NCBI GenBank assembly: GCA_031551695.1 | Contig: JAVBNG010000012.1 | Location: forward strand, 3,017-67,016 | Source of the DNA: JAAYCI01 sp031551695 | GTDB taxonomy: Bacteria > Bacillota > Clostridia > Oscillospirales > Ruminococcaceae | Direction: 5' to 3' | DNA length: 64,000 nt | Shown here: positions 24,855-32,690 of the stretch, piece by piece | How the letters are laid out: every line of letters begins with the position of its first letter | How positions within the stretch are numbered: the stretch's first letter is position 1 | Notes under the pieces: model-generated | What the model saw: the letters and a program-made list of their open reading frames with translations, nothing else | The model's database searches: none | Told to the model about the DNA's origin: nothing | Made by a program: the position numbers and the translations under genes

Positions 24855-25658
24855 ATGGAAAGCCGCATGGCGGCCATGCCCAAAGACGGCTCCGGCCGTT
24901 TTGGCCTCACGGGCCAGCAGCTGAAAATCATCGCCATCATCGCCATGGTGGTGGACCACGCTGCCCGGGCCTTTGTGCCGCAGTATTACAGCCCGCTTGG
25001 CATCCTGCTGCATTTCATCGGGCGTATCACCGGGCCGACCATGTTCTTTTTCGTGGCCGAAGGCTGCCGCCACACGCGCAGCATGCCGAAATACGCCGGG
25101 CGCATGTTTTTGTTTTGCGCCGTCAGCTATCTGCCGTTCATCTGGTTTAAAACCGGCGGCTTGCCCCACACGGCAGAGGATTTTTTGGCGCTGAACGTGT
25201 TTTTCACGCTGGGGTGCGGGGTGCTGGCCCTCGGCGCGCTGCGCTTTGTGCGCAGCAAACTGGCGGCGGCGGTGCTGGTAGCGGGGCTCATCACCGTGTC
25301 TTATTTTGGGGACTGGGGCGTCACCGGCGTCGTGATGATGGTGGTGTTTTACCTTGCGGGCGGGGGCGGCCTCGGGGGCGGAAGCTTCCGCTTGCAGGCC
25401 GCCGCGTACTGCGGCATCGTGGCGGTGCAGGTGCTGACGGGTGTGCAGTGGCTTTGGGGGCCGGGCGGCTCTTTTAACCCCAACGCTGTAGGGTATATGA
25501 TTGTGCAGTGCGGCATGTTTGTGCCCATTATCCTGCTGGGGCTGTACAACGGCCGGCGCGGCGGGGGCGGCAAGTGGCTGTTTTACGTGTTTTACCCGGC
25601 GCACCTTGTTGTCATTTGCCTCATCCGCATGTGGCTTGGGGCCGCGCCGCCTGTGTAG
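24855..25658 (+). CDS. TraX-family membrane protein
   Basis: A 267-residue membrane protein with about seven to eight helices. It starts its core with LTGQQLKIIAIIAMVVDHAARAF, then a FHIGRITGPTMFFFVAEG-like helix, as in the TraX family. TraX N-acetylates pilin on F plasmids. Chromosomal homologues in Firmicutes are probably acyltransferases, and no conjugation genes are nearby. I prefer ATG 24855 over 24849 because AGGGAGG then sits at a workable distance. The gene ends just before the DUF1858 promoter. Confidence 0.82.
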   Translation: MESRMAAMPKDGSGRFGLTGQQLKIIAIIAMVVDHAARAFVPQYYSPLGILLHFIGRITGPTMFFFVAEGCRHTRSMPKYAGRMFLFCAVSYLPFIWFKTGGLPHTAEDFLALNVFFTLGCGVLALGALRFVRSKLAAAVLVAGLITVSYFGDWGVTGVVMMVVFYLAGGGGLGGGSFRLQAAAYCGIVAVQVLTGVQWLWGPGGSFNPNAVGYMIVQCGMFVPIILLGLYNGRRGGGGKWLFYVFYPAHLVVICLIRMWLGAAPPV

Positions 25659-25672
25659 ATTGTATGTAATAC

Positions 25673-25701
25673 TTGCCCGGCGGACGTTTTTTTGGTACAA
25701 T
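25673..25701 (+). promoter_or_regulatory. Promoter for the DUF1858-trmK-nif3 operon
   Basis: TTGCCC (25673-25678) and TACAAT (25696-25701) are 17 bases apart, 52 bases before the first start codon. Confidence 0.65.
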
Positions 25702-25752
25702 GACGGTGGATTGAATGGCCCCGGCCATAGCAGAATTAGAAGGAGCATTGAA

Positions 25753-25956
25753 ATGATGACTATTACAAAAGATACGATAATCGGGGATATTTTGGATATC
25801 GACGAGAGCACCGCACCCCTGTTTTTGGAGATTGGCATGCACTGCCTGGGCTGCCCGGCGTCCCGCGGGGAGACCATTGAGCAGGCCTGCATGGTGCACG
25901 GAACCGACGCCGGCGCTTTGGTGAACAAGCTGAACGCGCACATTGCGGCGAAGTGA
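25753..25956 (+). CDS. DUF1858 domain protein
   Basis: A 67-residue protein made almost wholly of a DUF1858 domain: ITKDTIIGDILDIDESTAPL, then GMHCLGCPASRGETIEQAC. The CxxC pair and the helical fold are typical of this family, which is often linked to hybrid-cluster or redox proteins; its role is unknown. AGGAG is 7 bases before ATG 25753. It overlaps trmK by GTGA. Confidence 0.9.
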   Translation: MMTITKDTIIGDILDIDESTAPLFLEIGMHCLGCPASRGETIEQACMVHGTDAGALVNKLNAHIAAK

Positions 25957-26675
25957 AATCTTCCGAACTGTACCGCGCCGGGCAAATAGCGCCCGGCGCG
26001 CGCCTTTTGGCGGCGGTTTCGCTGCTGGAGGGCACAGGCGGCAGCAGCCGCACGGGGGCCGACATCGGCTGTGACCACGGCAAGCTGGCCGTGTATCTGG
26101 CGCAGAAGGGCATTGCCGCCCGTGTGATTGCCGTGGACAAGCGCCCCCTGCCGCTTGCAAAAGCCAGGGGGCTGGTGTTGCAGTGCGGCCTTGCGGGCAA
26201 GGTGGAGTGCCGCCTGGGCGACGGGCTGGCCGCCCTTTCCCCCGGCGAGGCGGACGAAGTGGTGATTGCGGGCCTTTCCGGCGAGACCGTGGCCGGCATC
26301 ATCGGCGCGGCGGCTTGGGCAAAAGGCGCGGGCACCCATTTTGTACTGGTGCCCTCCGGCCGGGCGGAAGTGCTGCGGGTGTGGCTGGGCGAAAACGGCT
26401 TTCTGGTTGGCAGGGAACTGGCCGTGTGTGAAGGCGGCAGGCCCTATGCGGCGCTGTCGGCCCGGCACACGGGCGGCGTGAAAACGCCGCGGGGCCTGGA
26501 CGCGGAGCTGGGCCTTTTGCAAAACGACGATGGCCCCGCCGCAAGGCAGCTGGCCCAAAACCGGCTGAAGGATTTGGAAAACAGGCTTCACGGGCCGCTG
26601 ACAGGGGAAGAGCGGCAGGAGTTGGAAAATACGATTCAAGAGGTGACGGAATGGCTTCAGTTGAAGAGATCATGA
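25953..26675 (+). CDS. trmK: tRNA (adenine(22)-N1)-methyltransferase TrmK-like
   Basis: A 240-residue class I SAM-dependent methyltransferase. The SAM motif is ADIGCDHGKLAVYLA (TrmK normally reads D-x-GxDH), followed by VIAVDKRPLPL and the acceptor-loop region VVIAGLSGETVAGI. TrmK methylates N1 of A22 in Ser and Tyr tRNAs. The start is GTG 25953, overlapping the DUF1858 stop. The following nif3-like gene overlaps its 3' end by 25 bases, the order found in many Firmicutes. Confidence 0.88.
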   Translation: MKSSELYRAGQIAPGARLLAAVSLLEGTGGSSRTGADIGCDHGKLAVYLAQKGIAARVIAVDKRPLPLAKARGLVLQCGLAGKVECRLGDGLAALSPGEADEVVIAGLSGETVAGIIGAAAWAKGAGTHFVLVPSGRAEVLRVWLGENGFLVGRELAVCEGGRPYAALSARHTGGVKTPRGLDAELGLLQNDDGPAARQLAQNRLKDLENRLHGPLTGEERQELENTIQEVTEWLQLKRS

Positions 26676-27436
26676 AAGCGGTGGAGGAGTTTGCCCCGCC
26701 GGAGCTGGTGGCCGATTGGGACAATTCCGGCATTTTGGTGAACTGTGGCCTGGACGTGAAAAGCATTTTGGTGGCACTGGATATTACGGACCGTGTGCTG
26801 GCTGAGGCCGACGAAAACGGCTGCCATCTCATTATTTCGCATCATCCTGTTATTTTTACACCGATGCGCAGCATTAACCACACGGACATGGTGTACCGCC
26901 TTATCAAAAAGCGCATTTCGGCCATTTGTGTGCACACCAGCCTGGACACCGCCGCGGGGGGCGTGAACGACGTGCTGGCGGCGATTTTTGGCCTGGCCGA
27001 GCCGGAGGTGTTTGCCGGGCACGGCCGTTTGGGCCGCCTGCGCGAGCCGGTGAGCGCCCGCAAGCTGGCCGAGACCTGCAGCGCCAAGTTTACGGCGAAC
27101 GTACGGTTTGTGGACGCGAAAAAGCCGGTGAGCCGCCTTGCCGTGTTCGGCGGCAGCGGCGGCGGGCTCATCCGTGAGGCTGTGGCCGCCGGGGCCGACT
27201 GTGTGCTGACCGGCGAGGCCGACCACCATGACGCCATCGACGCGGCGGCGCTGGGTGTGTCGCTCATCGTGGCGGGCCACTTCCACACGGAGTTCCCGGT
27301 GGTGCCCGTGGTGGCGGACCGCATCATCAAGCGCTTCCCGGACGTGCGCGTGCGCATCTCCGCGCGCGACCGCGACCCCTTCACTTATCTGGAGCCGTCC
27401 CAGGCGGCGGCGCTGGCGGCGGCGAAGCCGTTGTAG
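26651..27436 (+). CDS. Nif3-like dinuclear metal-centre protein
   Basis: A 261-residue protein of the Nif3/YqfO/DUF34 family. Metal ligands are visible in LIISHHPVIF near residue 60, in VHTSLDTAAGG, and near the end in AGHFHTEFP. These proteins form toroidal hexamers with a dinuclear metal site. Some have GTP cyclohydrolase-like folds, but the substrate is unresolved. The Bacillus version carries an inserted PII-like domain that is absent here. It overlaps trmK. Repeat copy C follows. Confidence 0.9.
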   Translation: MASVEEIMKAVEEFAPPELVADWDNSGILVNCGLDVKSILVALDITDRVLAEADENGCHLIISHHPVIFTPMRSINHTDMVYRLIKKRISAICVHTSLDTAAGGVNDVLAAIFGLAEPEVFAGHGRLGRLREPVSARKLAETCSAKFTANVRFVDAKKPVSRLAVFGGSGGGLIREAVAAGADCVLTGEADHHDAIDAAALGVSLIVAGHFHTEFPVVPVVADRIIKRFPDVRVRISARDRDPFTYLEPSQAAALAAAKPL

Positions 27437-27466
27437 CGGAAGCGTTGCCTTCCGGGCCAAGGCCGC

Positions 27467-27664
27467 GTGATGCGCAACGCATATCAGCTATGCATGCGTT
27501 CAACTGGTCAAAAATGAGACATTTTTGACGTTGAACTGGATACCTTCCGCGCTCGGCGGCGGACAAAGATAAACTTATTGTCCGCCGCCGAGCTTGCGGC
27601 TGAGCCGGTGAATTGCCCGCAGGGCAAGAGAAGCCGCCCGGGGGCGCGATACGCTCATGCGCAC
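27467..27664 (-). repeat. Structured palindromic repeat, copy C
   Basis: Read on the minus strand, outer arms 27648-27664 and 27467-27485 pair with bulges. TCAGCCGCAAG is 27593-27603 and GCGGAAGGTA is 27541-27550. They pair through CCGC/GCGG. The inner stem GCTCGGCGGCGGAC pairs perfectly over 14 bases (27580-27593 with 27551-27564), with 3 more pairs beyond. The 5' module (27605-27646) matches copy B. A separate AT-rich hairpin at 27498-27536 (7 + 9 bp) lies between the core and the 3' arm. Confidence 0.8.
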
Positions 27665-27723
27665 CTCACGTCCTTGCCCCTGGCTTGCAGCAGTAACTGC
27701 GCTTAAATAACACAGGAGGAAAA

Positions 27724-29643
27724 ATGGCACCGGACGCCGCAACCATGGCGCTTTGCGCGGCGGAGCTGAACGCGGCCCTGCCCGAAGCGCGCATAGACAA
27801 AATATTCCAGCCCGCGAAGGACGAGATTCTGTTGAACCTGCGCACCCGCGCGGCTTCTTTTCGTTTGCTCATTGCGGCGCGCACGGGCTATGCCCGGGTG
27901 TGCCTGACGGACGAAACCTATGAAAACCCGGCCACGCCACCCAGCTTTTGCATGCTGCTGCGCAAGCACCTCACCGGCGGGCGGCTTTTGCGCGTGCGTG
28001 GCAGCCGCGACGAACGCATCATGTTTTTCGATTTTATGTGCACCAACGAAATGGGCGACCTTGTGTACAACACCCTGGCCGCCGAACTGATGGGCCGGTA
28101 CTGCAACGTGGTGCTGTTCCGGCGGGAACTGCCGGAGGGCGTTGCCGCGAAGAACGGCCCCGTGCCGGGAAATACAGAATTTTTCGACGGCAAGATTTTA
28201 GACGCCCTAAAACGCGTGGATTTTGACGACAGCGGCGTGCGCCAGTTGCTGCCGGGCCTGCCCTACACCCTGCCGCCCCGGCGGGACGTGCCGGATTTTT
28301 TTTCCATGACGGAGGAAAGCCTGGCCGCCGCGTTTGGCGGGGAACCAAATGCGCAACAAGAAATGATTCCGGCCGAGACCGCCCTGAAAAAGCTGTGCGG
28401 GGGCGTGGGGCCCGCCGTGGTGCGGGAGGTGTTGTTCCGCGCCGGAGTGGACGGCGCGCGGCCGCTGCCGGCAAGCGCCACCGGCCCGGGGGAGGGAAAC
28501 CCGGCGGTGGGTAGGCTTTGGCAGGCTATCCGCGAAATTCAAACCGATTACGCGAATGGCGGCGTGCCCACTATGGTGCGAAAACCCGACGGCGAGGCCG
28601 TGGAGTTCAGTTTCACGGCGCTTACCCAGTATGCCCCGCCCTGCGAAATGGTGCGGTACGGCGGCTATTCCCAGCTGCTGGAGGCATTTTACGCGGGCAA
28701 AAACAAGGCGGAGCGCATGCGGCAGAAATCCAAGGCTCTGCGCAAAACGGTACAAAACCTGTGCGAGCGCGCGGTGCGTAAGCAGGCGGCCCGGATGGAA
28801 GAACAGGCAGAAGGCGAAAAAAGCGATTCCCTGCGCGTATTTGGCGAATTGCTGACGGCAAACCTGCACACCTTCCAAAAGGGAGACAAATCCGTCACCG
28901 TGCAAAACTGGTACACCGGCAGCGACATCACCATTCCGCTGGATGTGCGGCTTGCCCCCTCCGCCAACGCGCAAAAATACTTCAAGGAGTACCGCAAAAA
29001 GCAAACGGCGGCCAAGATGCTGGAAAAACTGCTGGCCGAAAGCGCCCACGAGACCGCGTACCTGAAAAGCGTGCTGTACGAGGTGGACGCTGCCGAAAAC
29101 GAGGCGGAGTTGAACGAAGTGCGTGCGGAGCTGAAAAGCGCGGGCTATTTGAAATATTACAAACAGAGGGACAAAAAGCAAAAACCCGCCGATTTCTGGC
29201 GCTATACCTCCAGTGACGGCTTCCTCATACTGGCCGGGCGCAACAACGTGCAAAACGAAAAGCTGTCCTTAAAAACCGCCCGCGGCAAGGACCTCTGGTT
29301 CCACGTAAAAAACGCCCCCGGCAGCCACGTGGTGGTGATGAGCGGGGGCAAGGACATCCCGCTGCCCACCCAAAACGAAGCCGCCATGCTGGCGGTGTGG
29401 CACTCCGGCCAGCAAAACTCCGCCCAGGTGCCGGTGGACTATACCGAGGTGAAAAACCTGCGCAAAACCGGAGATTTGCCACCCGGCATGGTGCTGTACG
29501 AGCATTACGAGACCGCTTATGTTACGCCGGAGGCGGATGTGCTGGAACAACTGGGCGCGACCGGCGGCGCGGCGGCGGCAGAGGCCAAAGGCGCAACGAA
29601 AGGCACGGCAAAGGAAGCCGCAAAGGGGAGCGTGCATGGCTGA
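27724..29643 (+). CDS. rqcH: Ribosome-associated quality control protein RqcH (NFACT family)
   Basis: A 639-residue protein, also annotated as a fibronectin-binding protein. The NFACT-N domain starts MAPDAATMALCAAELNAAL with ARIDKIFQP. A long helical middle (about residues 330-500) includes KNKAERMRQKSKALRKT. The NFACT-R domain carries RNNVQNEKLSLKTARGKDLW and HVKNAPGSHVVV. RqcH binds stalled 50S subunits with tRNA-Ala and adds Ala tails that mark nascent chains for degradation. The C-terminal 40 residues are Ala/Lys/Gly-rich and poorly conserved. AGGAGG precedes the ATG. Confidence 0.93.
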   Translation: MAPDAATMALCAAELNAALPEARIDKIFQPAKDEILLNLRTRAASFRLLIAARTGYARVCLTDETYENPATPPSFCMLLRKHLTGGRLLRVRGSRDERIMFFDFMCTNEMGDLVYNTLAAELMGRYCNVVLFRRELPEGVAAKNGPVPGNTEFFDGKILDALKRVDFDDSGVRQLLPGLPYTLPPRRDVPDFFSMTEESLAAAFGGEPNAQQEMIPAETALKKLCGGVGPAVVREVLFRAGVDGARPLPASATGPGEGNPAVGRLWQAIREIQTDYANGGVPTMVRKPDGEAVEFSFTALTQYAPPCEMVRYGGYSQLLEAFYAGKNKAERMRQKSKALRKTVQNLCERAVRKQAARMEEQAEGEKSDSLRVFGELLTANLHTFQKGDKSVTVQNWYTGSDITIPLDVRLAPSANAQKYFKEYRKKQTAAKMLEKLLAESAHETAYLKSVLYEVDAAENEAELNEVRAELKSAGYLKYYKQRDKKQKPADFWRYTSSDGFLILAGRNNVQNEKLSLKTARGKDLWFHVKNAPGSHVVVMSGGKDIPLPTQNEAAMLAVWHSGQQNSAQVPVDYTEVKNLRKTGDLPPGMVLYEHYETAYVTPEADVLEQLGATGGAAAAEAKGATKGTAKEAAKGSVHG

Positions 29644-30541
29644 GGGAAATAAAGCGCCATCCGCGCCCGGCGCGCGGCAAGGCGCTGTGCCAAACACCGC
29701 GGCATCCGCGCGGCAAAGCGACCGGCCAAACACCGCGTCCGCCGCGCCGCAGGCCATCCGGCGAACAGCAGAGCAAAAACCAGCGCCGCGCCCGCGCGCC
29801 CGCGTGCTTGACGTCGCGCGGGGCGTTTCGCTGCTTTCCATGCTGGCCTACCACACCATGTTCGACCTTGTGGCCATGTTCGGCGTGTACGCGCCGTGGT
29901 ACTTCGGCCTTCCGGGCTTTTTGTGGCAGCAAAGCATTTGCTGGACGTTTATCCTGGTGTCCGGCGCGTCCATGCGCTATGGTGGCCGCCCGGCCCGGCG
30001 GGGGCTTATCGTGTTCGGGTGCGCCATGGTGCTTACAGTCGCCACCCTGGCGGTGATGCCGGATATGCTGGTGGCTTTTGGCGTGCTGCACTTCATGGGC
30101 GCGGGCATGTTGTTTACGGCGGCGCTGCAAAAGCCGTTTGCGCGGCTTACGGCCCGCGGAACGGCCGCCTTGGCCACGGCGGCGGGCGTGTCTTTTTTGC
30201 TGTTTGCCGCGCTGTACGGCGTGCCCGGCGGCTATGTGGGCTTTTTCGGCCTGCCGCTGGCATATCTGCCGGACGCGCTGTATTCCACGCGCTGGCTGTT
30301 TTGGCTGGGGCTTCCCGGGCCGTCGTTTTACTCCAGCGACTATTTCCCCCTCGTCCCGTGGCTTTTTTTGTTTTGGACGGGATATTTCGCCTTTGCCTGC
30401 GTGAAAAGCAAGGTGAGGCTGGGCCGCCCGGGCAAAAACCCGCTGGAATGGGCCGGCCGGCACACCCTGCCTATCTACATGGCGCACCAGCCGGTTATTT
30501 ACGGCGCGTGCCTGCTGCTGCAAAGGCTGGGCGTGCTGTAG
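29636..30541 (+). CDS. DUF1624/heparan-glucosaminide acetyltransferase-like membrane protein
   Basis: A 301-residue membrane protein. A 55-residue Ala/Pro/Arg-rich N-terminus is followed by RVLDVARGVSLLSMLAYHTMFD, the signature helix of the DUF1624 family, and about seven more helices. The family resembles eukaryotic HGSNAT and probably moves acetyl groups across the membrane onto glycans. ATG 29636 overlaps rqcH by 8 bases, with AAGGGGAG 6-7 bases upstream. The shared terminator at 30579 ends the transcript. Confidence 0.82.
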   Translation: MAEGNKAPSAPGARQGAVPNTAASARQSDRPNTASAAPQAIRRTAEQKPAPRPRARVLDVARGVSLLSMLAYHTMFDLVAMFGVYAPWYFGLPGFLWQQSICWTFILVSGASMRYGGRPARRGLIVFGCAMVLTVATLAVMPDMLVAFGVLHFMGAGMLFTAALQKPFARLTARGTAALATAAGVSFLLFAALYGVPGGYVGFFGLPLAYLPDALYSTRWLFWLGLPGPSFYSSDYFPLVPWLFLFWTGYFAFACVKSKVRLGRPGKNPLEWAGRHTLPIYMAHQPVIYGACLLLQRLGVL

Positions 30542-30573
30542 CACCGGCGCGAATTCAAACATTGAAGAAAACA

Positions 30574-30751
30574 AAAAGACCGCTTTTCCCGGAGTGACTC
30601 GGGGAAAGCGGTTTTTGCCGCGCAGGAAGCTAAGCTTTAGGGAGCAAGCCTTCGGATACGCCGCAAAGGAGAAGGTAATTCGAGGGTTTTTGCGCGGTGT
30701 GTGTGCCATAATAAAAACAGCAATAAGTTTATACACTTATGTCATGTTTAT
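30574..30751 (-). ncRNA. Candidate small RNA, about 175 bases
   Basis: No coding gene faces left here, yet the minus strand has a good promoter at 30758-30787 and a terminator with a long T-run at 30612-30574. The transcript would open with a 6-bp hairpin (ATAAGT/ACTTAT, 30724-30740). A domain closed by CCGCGC/GCGCGG (30692-30697 and 30618-30623) follows, with CCTTC/GAAGG inside. I could not match it to 6S, SRP or a known riboswitch by eye. A long open frame crosses it, but it reads through the terminator and is not convincing. Confidence 0.45.
30579..30612. terminator. Bidirectional terminator
   Basis: The stem ACCGCTTTTCCC/GGGGAAAGCGGT (30579-30590 and 30601-30612) is 12 bp with one G-T pair. 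T-runs lie on both sides: TTTTT on the plus strand and CTTTTTGTTTT on the minus strand. It can end both the DUF1624 transcript and the candidate small RNA. Confidence 0.8.
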
Positions 30752-30780
30752 GTCACTATATTACCATCCGTGATATGGTA
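30737..30780. promoter_or_regulatory. Operator-like repeats upstream of the RHH gene
   Basis: Two direct repeats TTATGTCA (30737-30744 and 30748-30755) have an 11-base period. An inverted repeat TACCAT-N7-ATGGTA (30762-30780) follows at once. Short repeats one helical turn apart suit ribbon-helix-helix proteins. They overlap the minus-strand promoter and lie about 100 bases before the RHH start. Confidence 0.45.
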
Positions 30781-30787
30781 CAGTCAA
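30758..30787 (-). promoter_or_regulatory. Promoter facing the candidate small RNA
   Basis: On the minus strand TTGACT (30782-30787) and TAATAT (30758-30763) are 18 bases apart. The 30542-30874 gap contains this promoter, the small RNA candidate, the shared terminator and operator-like repeats, and no other gene. Confidence 0.55.
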
Positions 30788-30874
30788 GTATACCGTTGTA
30801 TTGCGTAAACGCCCGCCCAGCGCGGCTTGGCGGGAATGAGAGCAGTGCAAGGGGATAAGGGGCGCGAAAGCTTT

Positions 30875-31081
30875 ATGAAAGAACCGATTTTTGAAATTAA
30901 GAAAAAAAGCACAGCTAGAGGCGAAGAATTATACCGTTATTTTTCTATCCGTTTGAAGGAATCCACCATCAAGGAACTGGATAAAATTGTGGATGAGAGC
31001 AATTACAGCCGTAACGAACTGATCAATGTGATGCTGGAATGGTGCGTAAAGCACACCAATATCATTGAGGACAGCGAATAG
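30875..31081 (+). CDS. Ribbon-helix-helix (CopG/Arc-like) regulator
   Basis: A 68-residue protein. The segment RYFSIRLKESTIKELDKIVD followed by NYSRNELINVMLEWCV has the strand-helix-helix pattern of RHH DNA-binding proteins, with a basic N-terminus. In-frame starts exist upstream (TTG 30827, ATG 30836), but similarity begins at ATG 30875. Its codons are richer in A and T than those of its neighbours. No toxin gene adjoins it. The repeats just upstream suggest autoregulation. Confidence 0.72.
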   Translation: MKEPIFEIKKKSTARGEELYRYFSIRLKESTIKELDKIVDESNYSRNELINVMLEWCVKHTNIIEDSE

Positions 31082-31603
31082 CACGGCAAGGCGGCGCGTT
31101 TTGGCGCACAACAAACAGGCAAGGCGGGCGCATTTTGCGTCCGCTTTTTCGGGAGAAATTTTTCCCATGTTTTTTTCCATGTTTTTCTCCGAAAAGTCTT
31201 GCATTCGGCCCCGGGTTGTGTTAACCTGTTTAAGCGACTGCGAATGCCCCATGGAAATGGGGTGCGATATGCGTTGAAGCGGGAGGTTGCGGCATAAACC
31301 GGGTTTCGCACCCGTGGCCGGTTTTTCCGCGGAGTATGTCGGGTCATGAACCGGGCGACAAATACTGACTGCGAAGGGATATGTTTGAGGCGCATTCTGC
31401 GCGCAAACCAATTTCCACCTTCACCTGCCAAGGCAAAACGGGCGGGCGATGAATTCGCACTGGGTTTTGTCCGGCAGAACTGGAACGATGCGGTTCTCCG
31501 GCTTTTCTCATGCAAAAGGGTGAAACACCCGGCGCAGTGTAAAGTATTTTGCAAACCGCCGAAACAACACTATTACTATAAGGAACTCAGGAGGCGATTT
31601 CAT
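31082..31603 (+). other. Long leader region upstream of rpsJ
   Basis: These 520 bases contain no convincing gene. Hairpins include CGGGAGAAA/TTTCTCCG at about 31150-31191, CCCCAT/ATGGGG near 31247-31262, and GTTTG/CAAAC (31383-31408) enclosing GCGCA/TGCGC. A weak -35/-10 pair (TTGCAA and TATTAC, near 31550-31577) is too close to the ribosome site to be trusted. The region probably carries the S10 promoter and an untranslated leader. Confidence 0.4.
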
Positions 31604-31915
31604 TTGGCAGTCAAAGAAAAGATCAGGATTCGTTTGAAGAGCTACGACGCGGGCCTTATTGACGCGGCATCGGAGAAAATTGTGGAAACGGCGAAGCGCA
31701 CAGGCGCCCGCGTGTCCGGCCCCATCCCGCTGCCCACCGACAAAGAGGTTGTCACCATCCTGCGCGCGGTGCACAAGTACAAAGACAGCCGCGAGCAGTT
31801 CGAAACCCGCACGCACAAGCGCCTCATCGACATCCTGCGGCCGTCGAACAAGACGGTGGAAGCGCTCACGGGCTTGCAGCTGCCGGCCGGTGTGGAGATC
31901 GAGATCAAGCTGTAA
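31604..31915 (+). CDS. rpsJ: 30S ribosomal protein S10
   Basis: A 103-residue protein of the 30S head, also the NusE antitermination factor. KIRIRLKSYDAGLIDAASEK and the loop KYKDSREQFETRTHKR are characteristic. The start is TTG 31604 with AGGAGG 9 bases upstream; this matches the expected length, and no closer ATG exists. It is the first gene of the S10 operon. A 122-base gap with GC-rich hairpins separates it from rplC. Confidence 0.96.
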   Translation: MAVKEKIRIRLKSYDAGLIDAASEKIVETAKRTGARVSGPIPLPTDKEVVTILRAVHKYKDSREQFETRTHKRLIDILRPSNKTVEALTGLQLPAGVEIEIKL

Positions 31916-32037
31916 ACCTATTTATAAGTAGTATCAGCAGGCAGAACCCATACAGGGTCATGTTGGCGGCGGCCGAAAGGCGGCGCGTCAACCAATAACC
32001 CGGCCGCAGGCGAAGCGGCCGAAGAAGGAGGCAGCCC

Positions 32038-32676
32038 ATGCAAAAGGGTATTATCGGCAAAAAGGTCGGCATGACGCAGGTGTACAACGAAGCGGGCAAA
32101 GTGGTCCCCGTCACCGTGGTGGAAGCGGGCCCGTGCGTCGTGGTGCAGAAGAAGACGAAGGATTCCGACGGTTACGAAGCCGTGCAGCTCGGGTTTGGCG
32201 ACGTTTCCGCAAAGCGCGTGACGAAGCCTGCCAAGGGCCATTTCGACAAGGCGGACGTTGCGCCGAAGCGCACCTTGCGCGAATTCAAATTCGACGACAT
32301 CAGCGGCATGAACGTGGGCGATATCCTGAAGGCCGACGTGTTTGCCGAGGGCGATAAAATCGACGTGGTGGGCACCAGCAAGGGCAAGGGCTACGCCGGC
32401 ACCATCAAACGCTGGAACGGCCACCGCATGCGCGAGACCCACGGCGCCGGCCCTGTTACCCGGCACGTCGGCTCCATCGGCGCCTGCTCCAGCCCCTCCC
32501 GCGTGTTCAAGGGCAAGAAGATGGCGGGCCACCTCGGCTTCGAGCGCGTCACCGTTCAGAACCTGACGGTGGTGAAAGTGGATGCCGAAAACAATCTCAT
32601 CGCTATCAAGGGCGCGCTTCCCGGAGCCAAGGGAAGCCTTGTGTGCCTGAAAGACAGCGTCAAGGCGAAGGCGTAA
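32038..32676 (+). CDS. rplC: 50S ribosomal protein L3
   Basis: A 212-residue protein that reaches into the 50S core near the peptidyl transferase centre. It begins GIIGKKVGMTQVYNE and contains the conserved RWNGHRMRETHGAG-like loop, here with HGAGPVTRHVGSIGACSSPSR. AAGGAGG precedes the ATG. rplD follows 14 bases downstream. Confidence 0.97.
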   Translation: MQKGIIGKKVGMTQVYNEAGKVVPVTVVEAGPCVVVQKKTKDSDGYEAVQLGFGDVSAKRVTKPAKGHFDKADVAPKRTLREFKFDDISGMNVGDILKADVFAEGDKIDVVGTSKGKGYAGTIKRWNGHRMRETHGAGPVTRHVGSIGACSSPSRVFKGKKMAGHLGFERVTVQNLTVVKVDAENNLIAIKGALPGAKGSLVCLKDSVKAKA

Positions 32677-32690
32677 AGGAGGAGGCATAA

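Noticed and set aside
24855..25658. TraX homologue as a sign of a conjugative element
   Set aside because: No other transfer, relaxase or integrase gene is nearby, and chromosomal TraX-like proteins are common in Firmicutes.
30618..30697. Region with CCGCAA and GAAGGTAA as a sixth repeat copy or a cyclic-di-GMP riboswitch
   Set aside because: The CAGCCGCAAG and GCGGAAGGTAG pairing is absent, and the riboswitch core is not there. It is better explained as part of a minus-strand small RNA.
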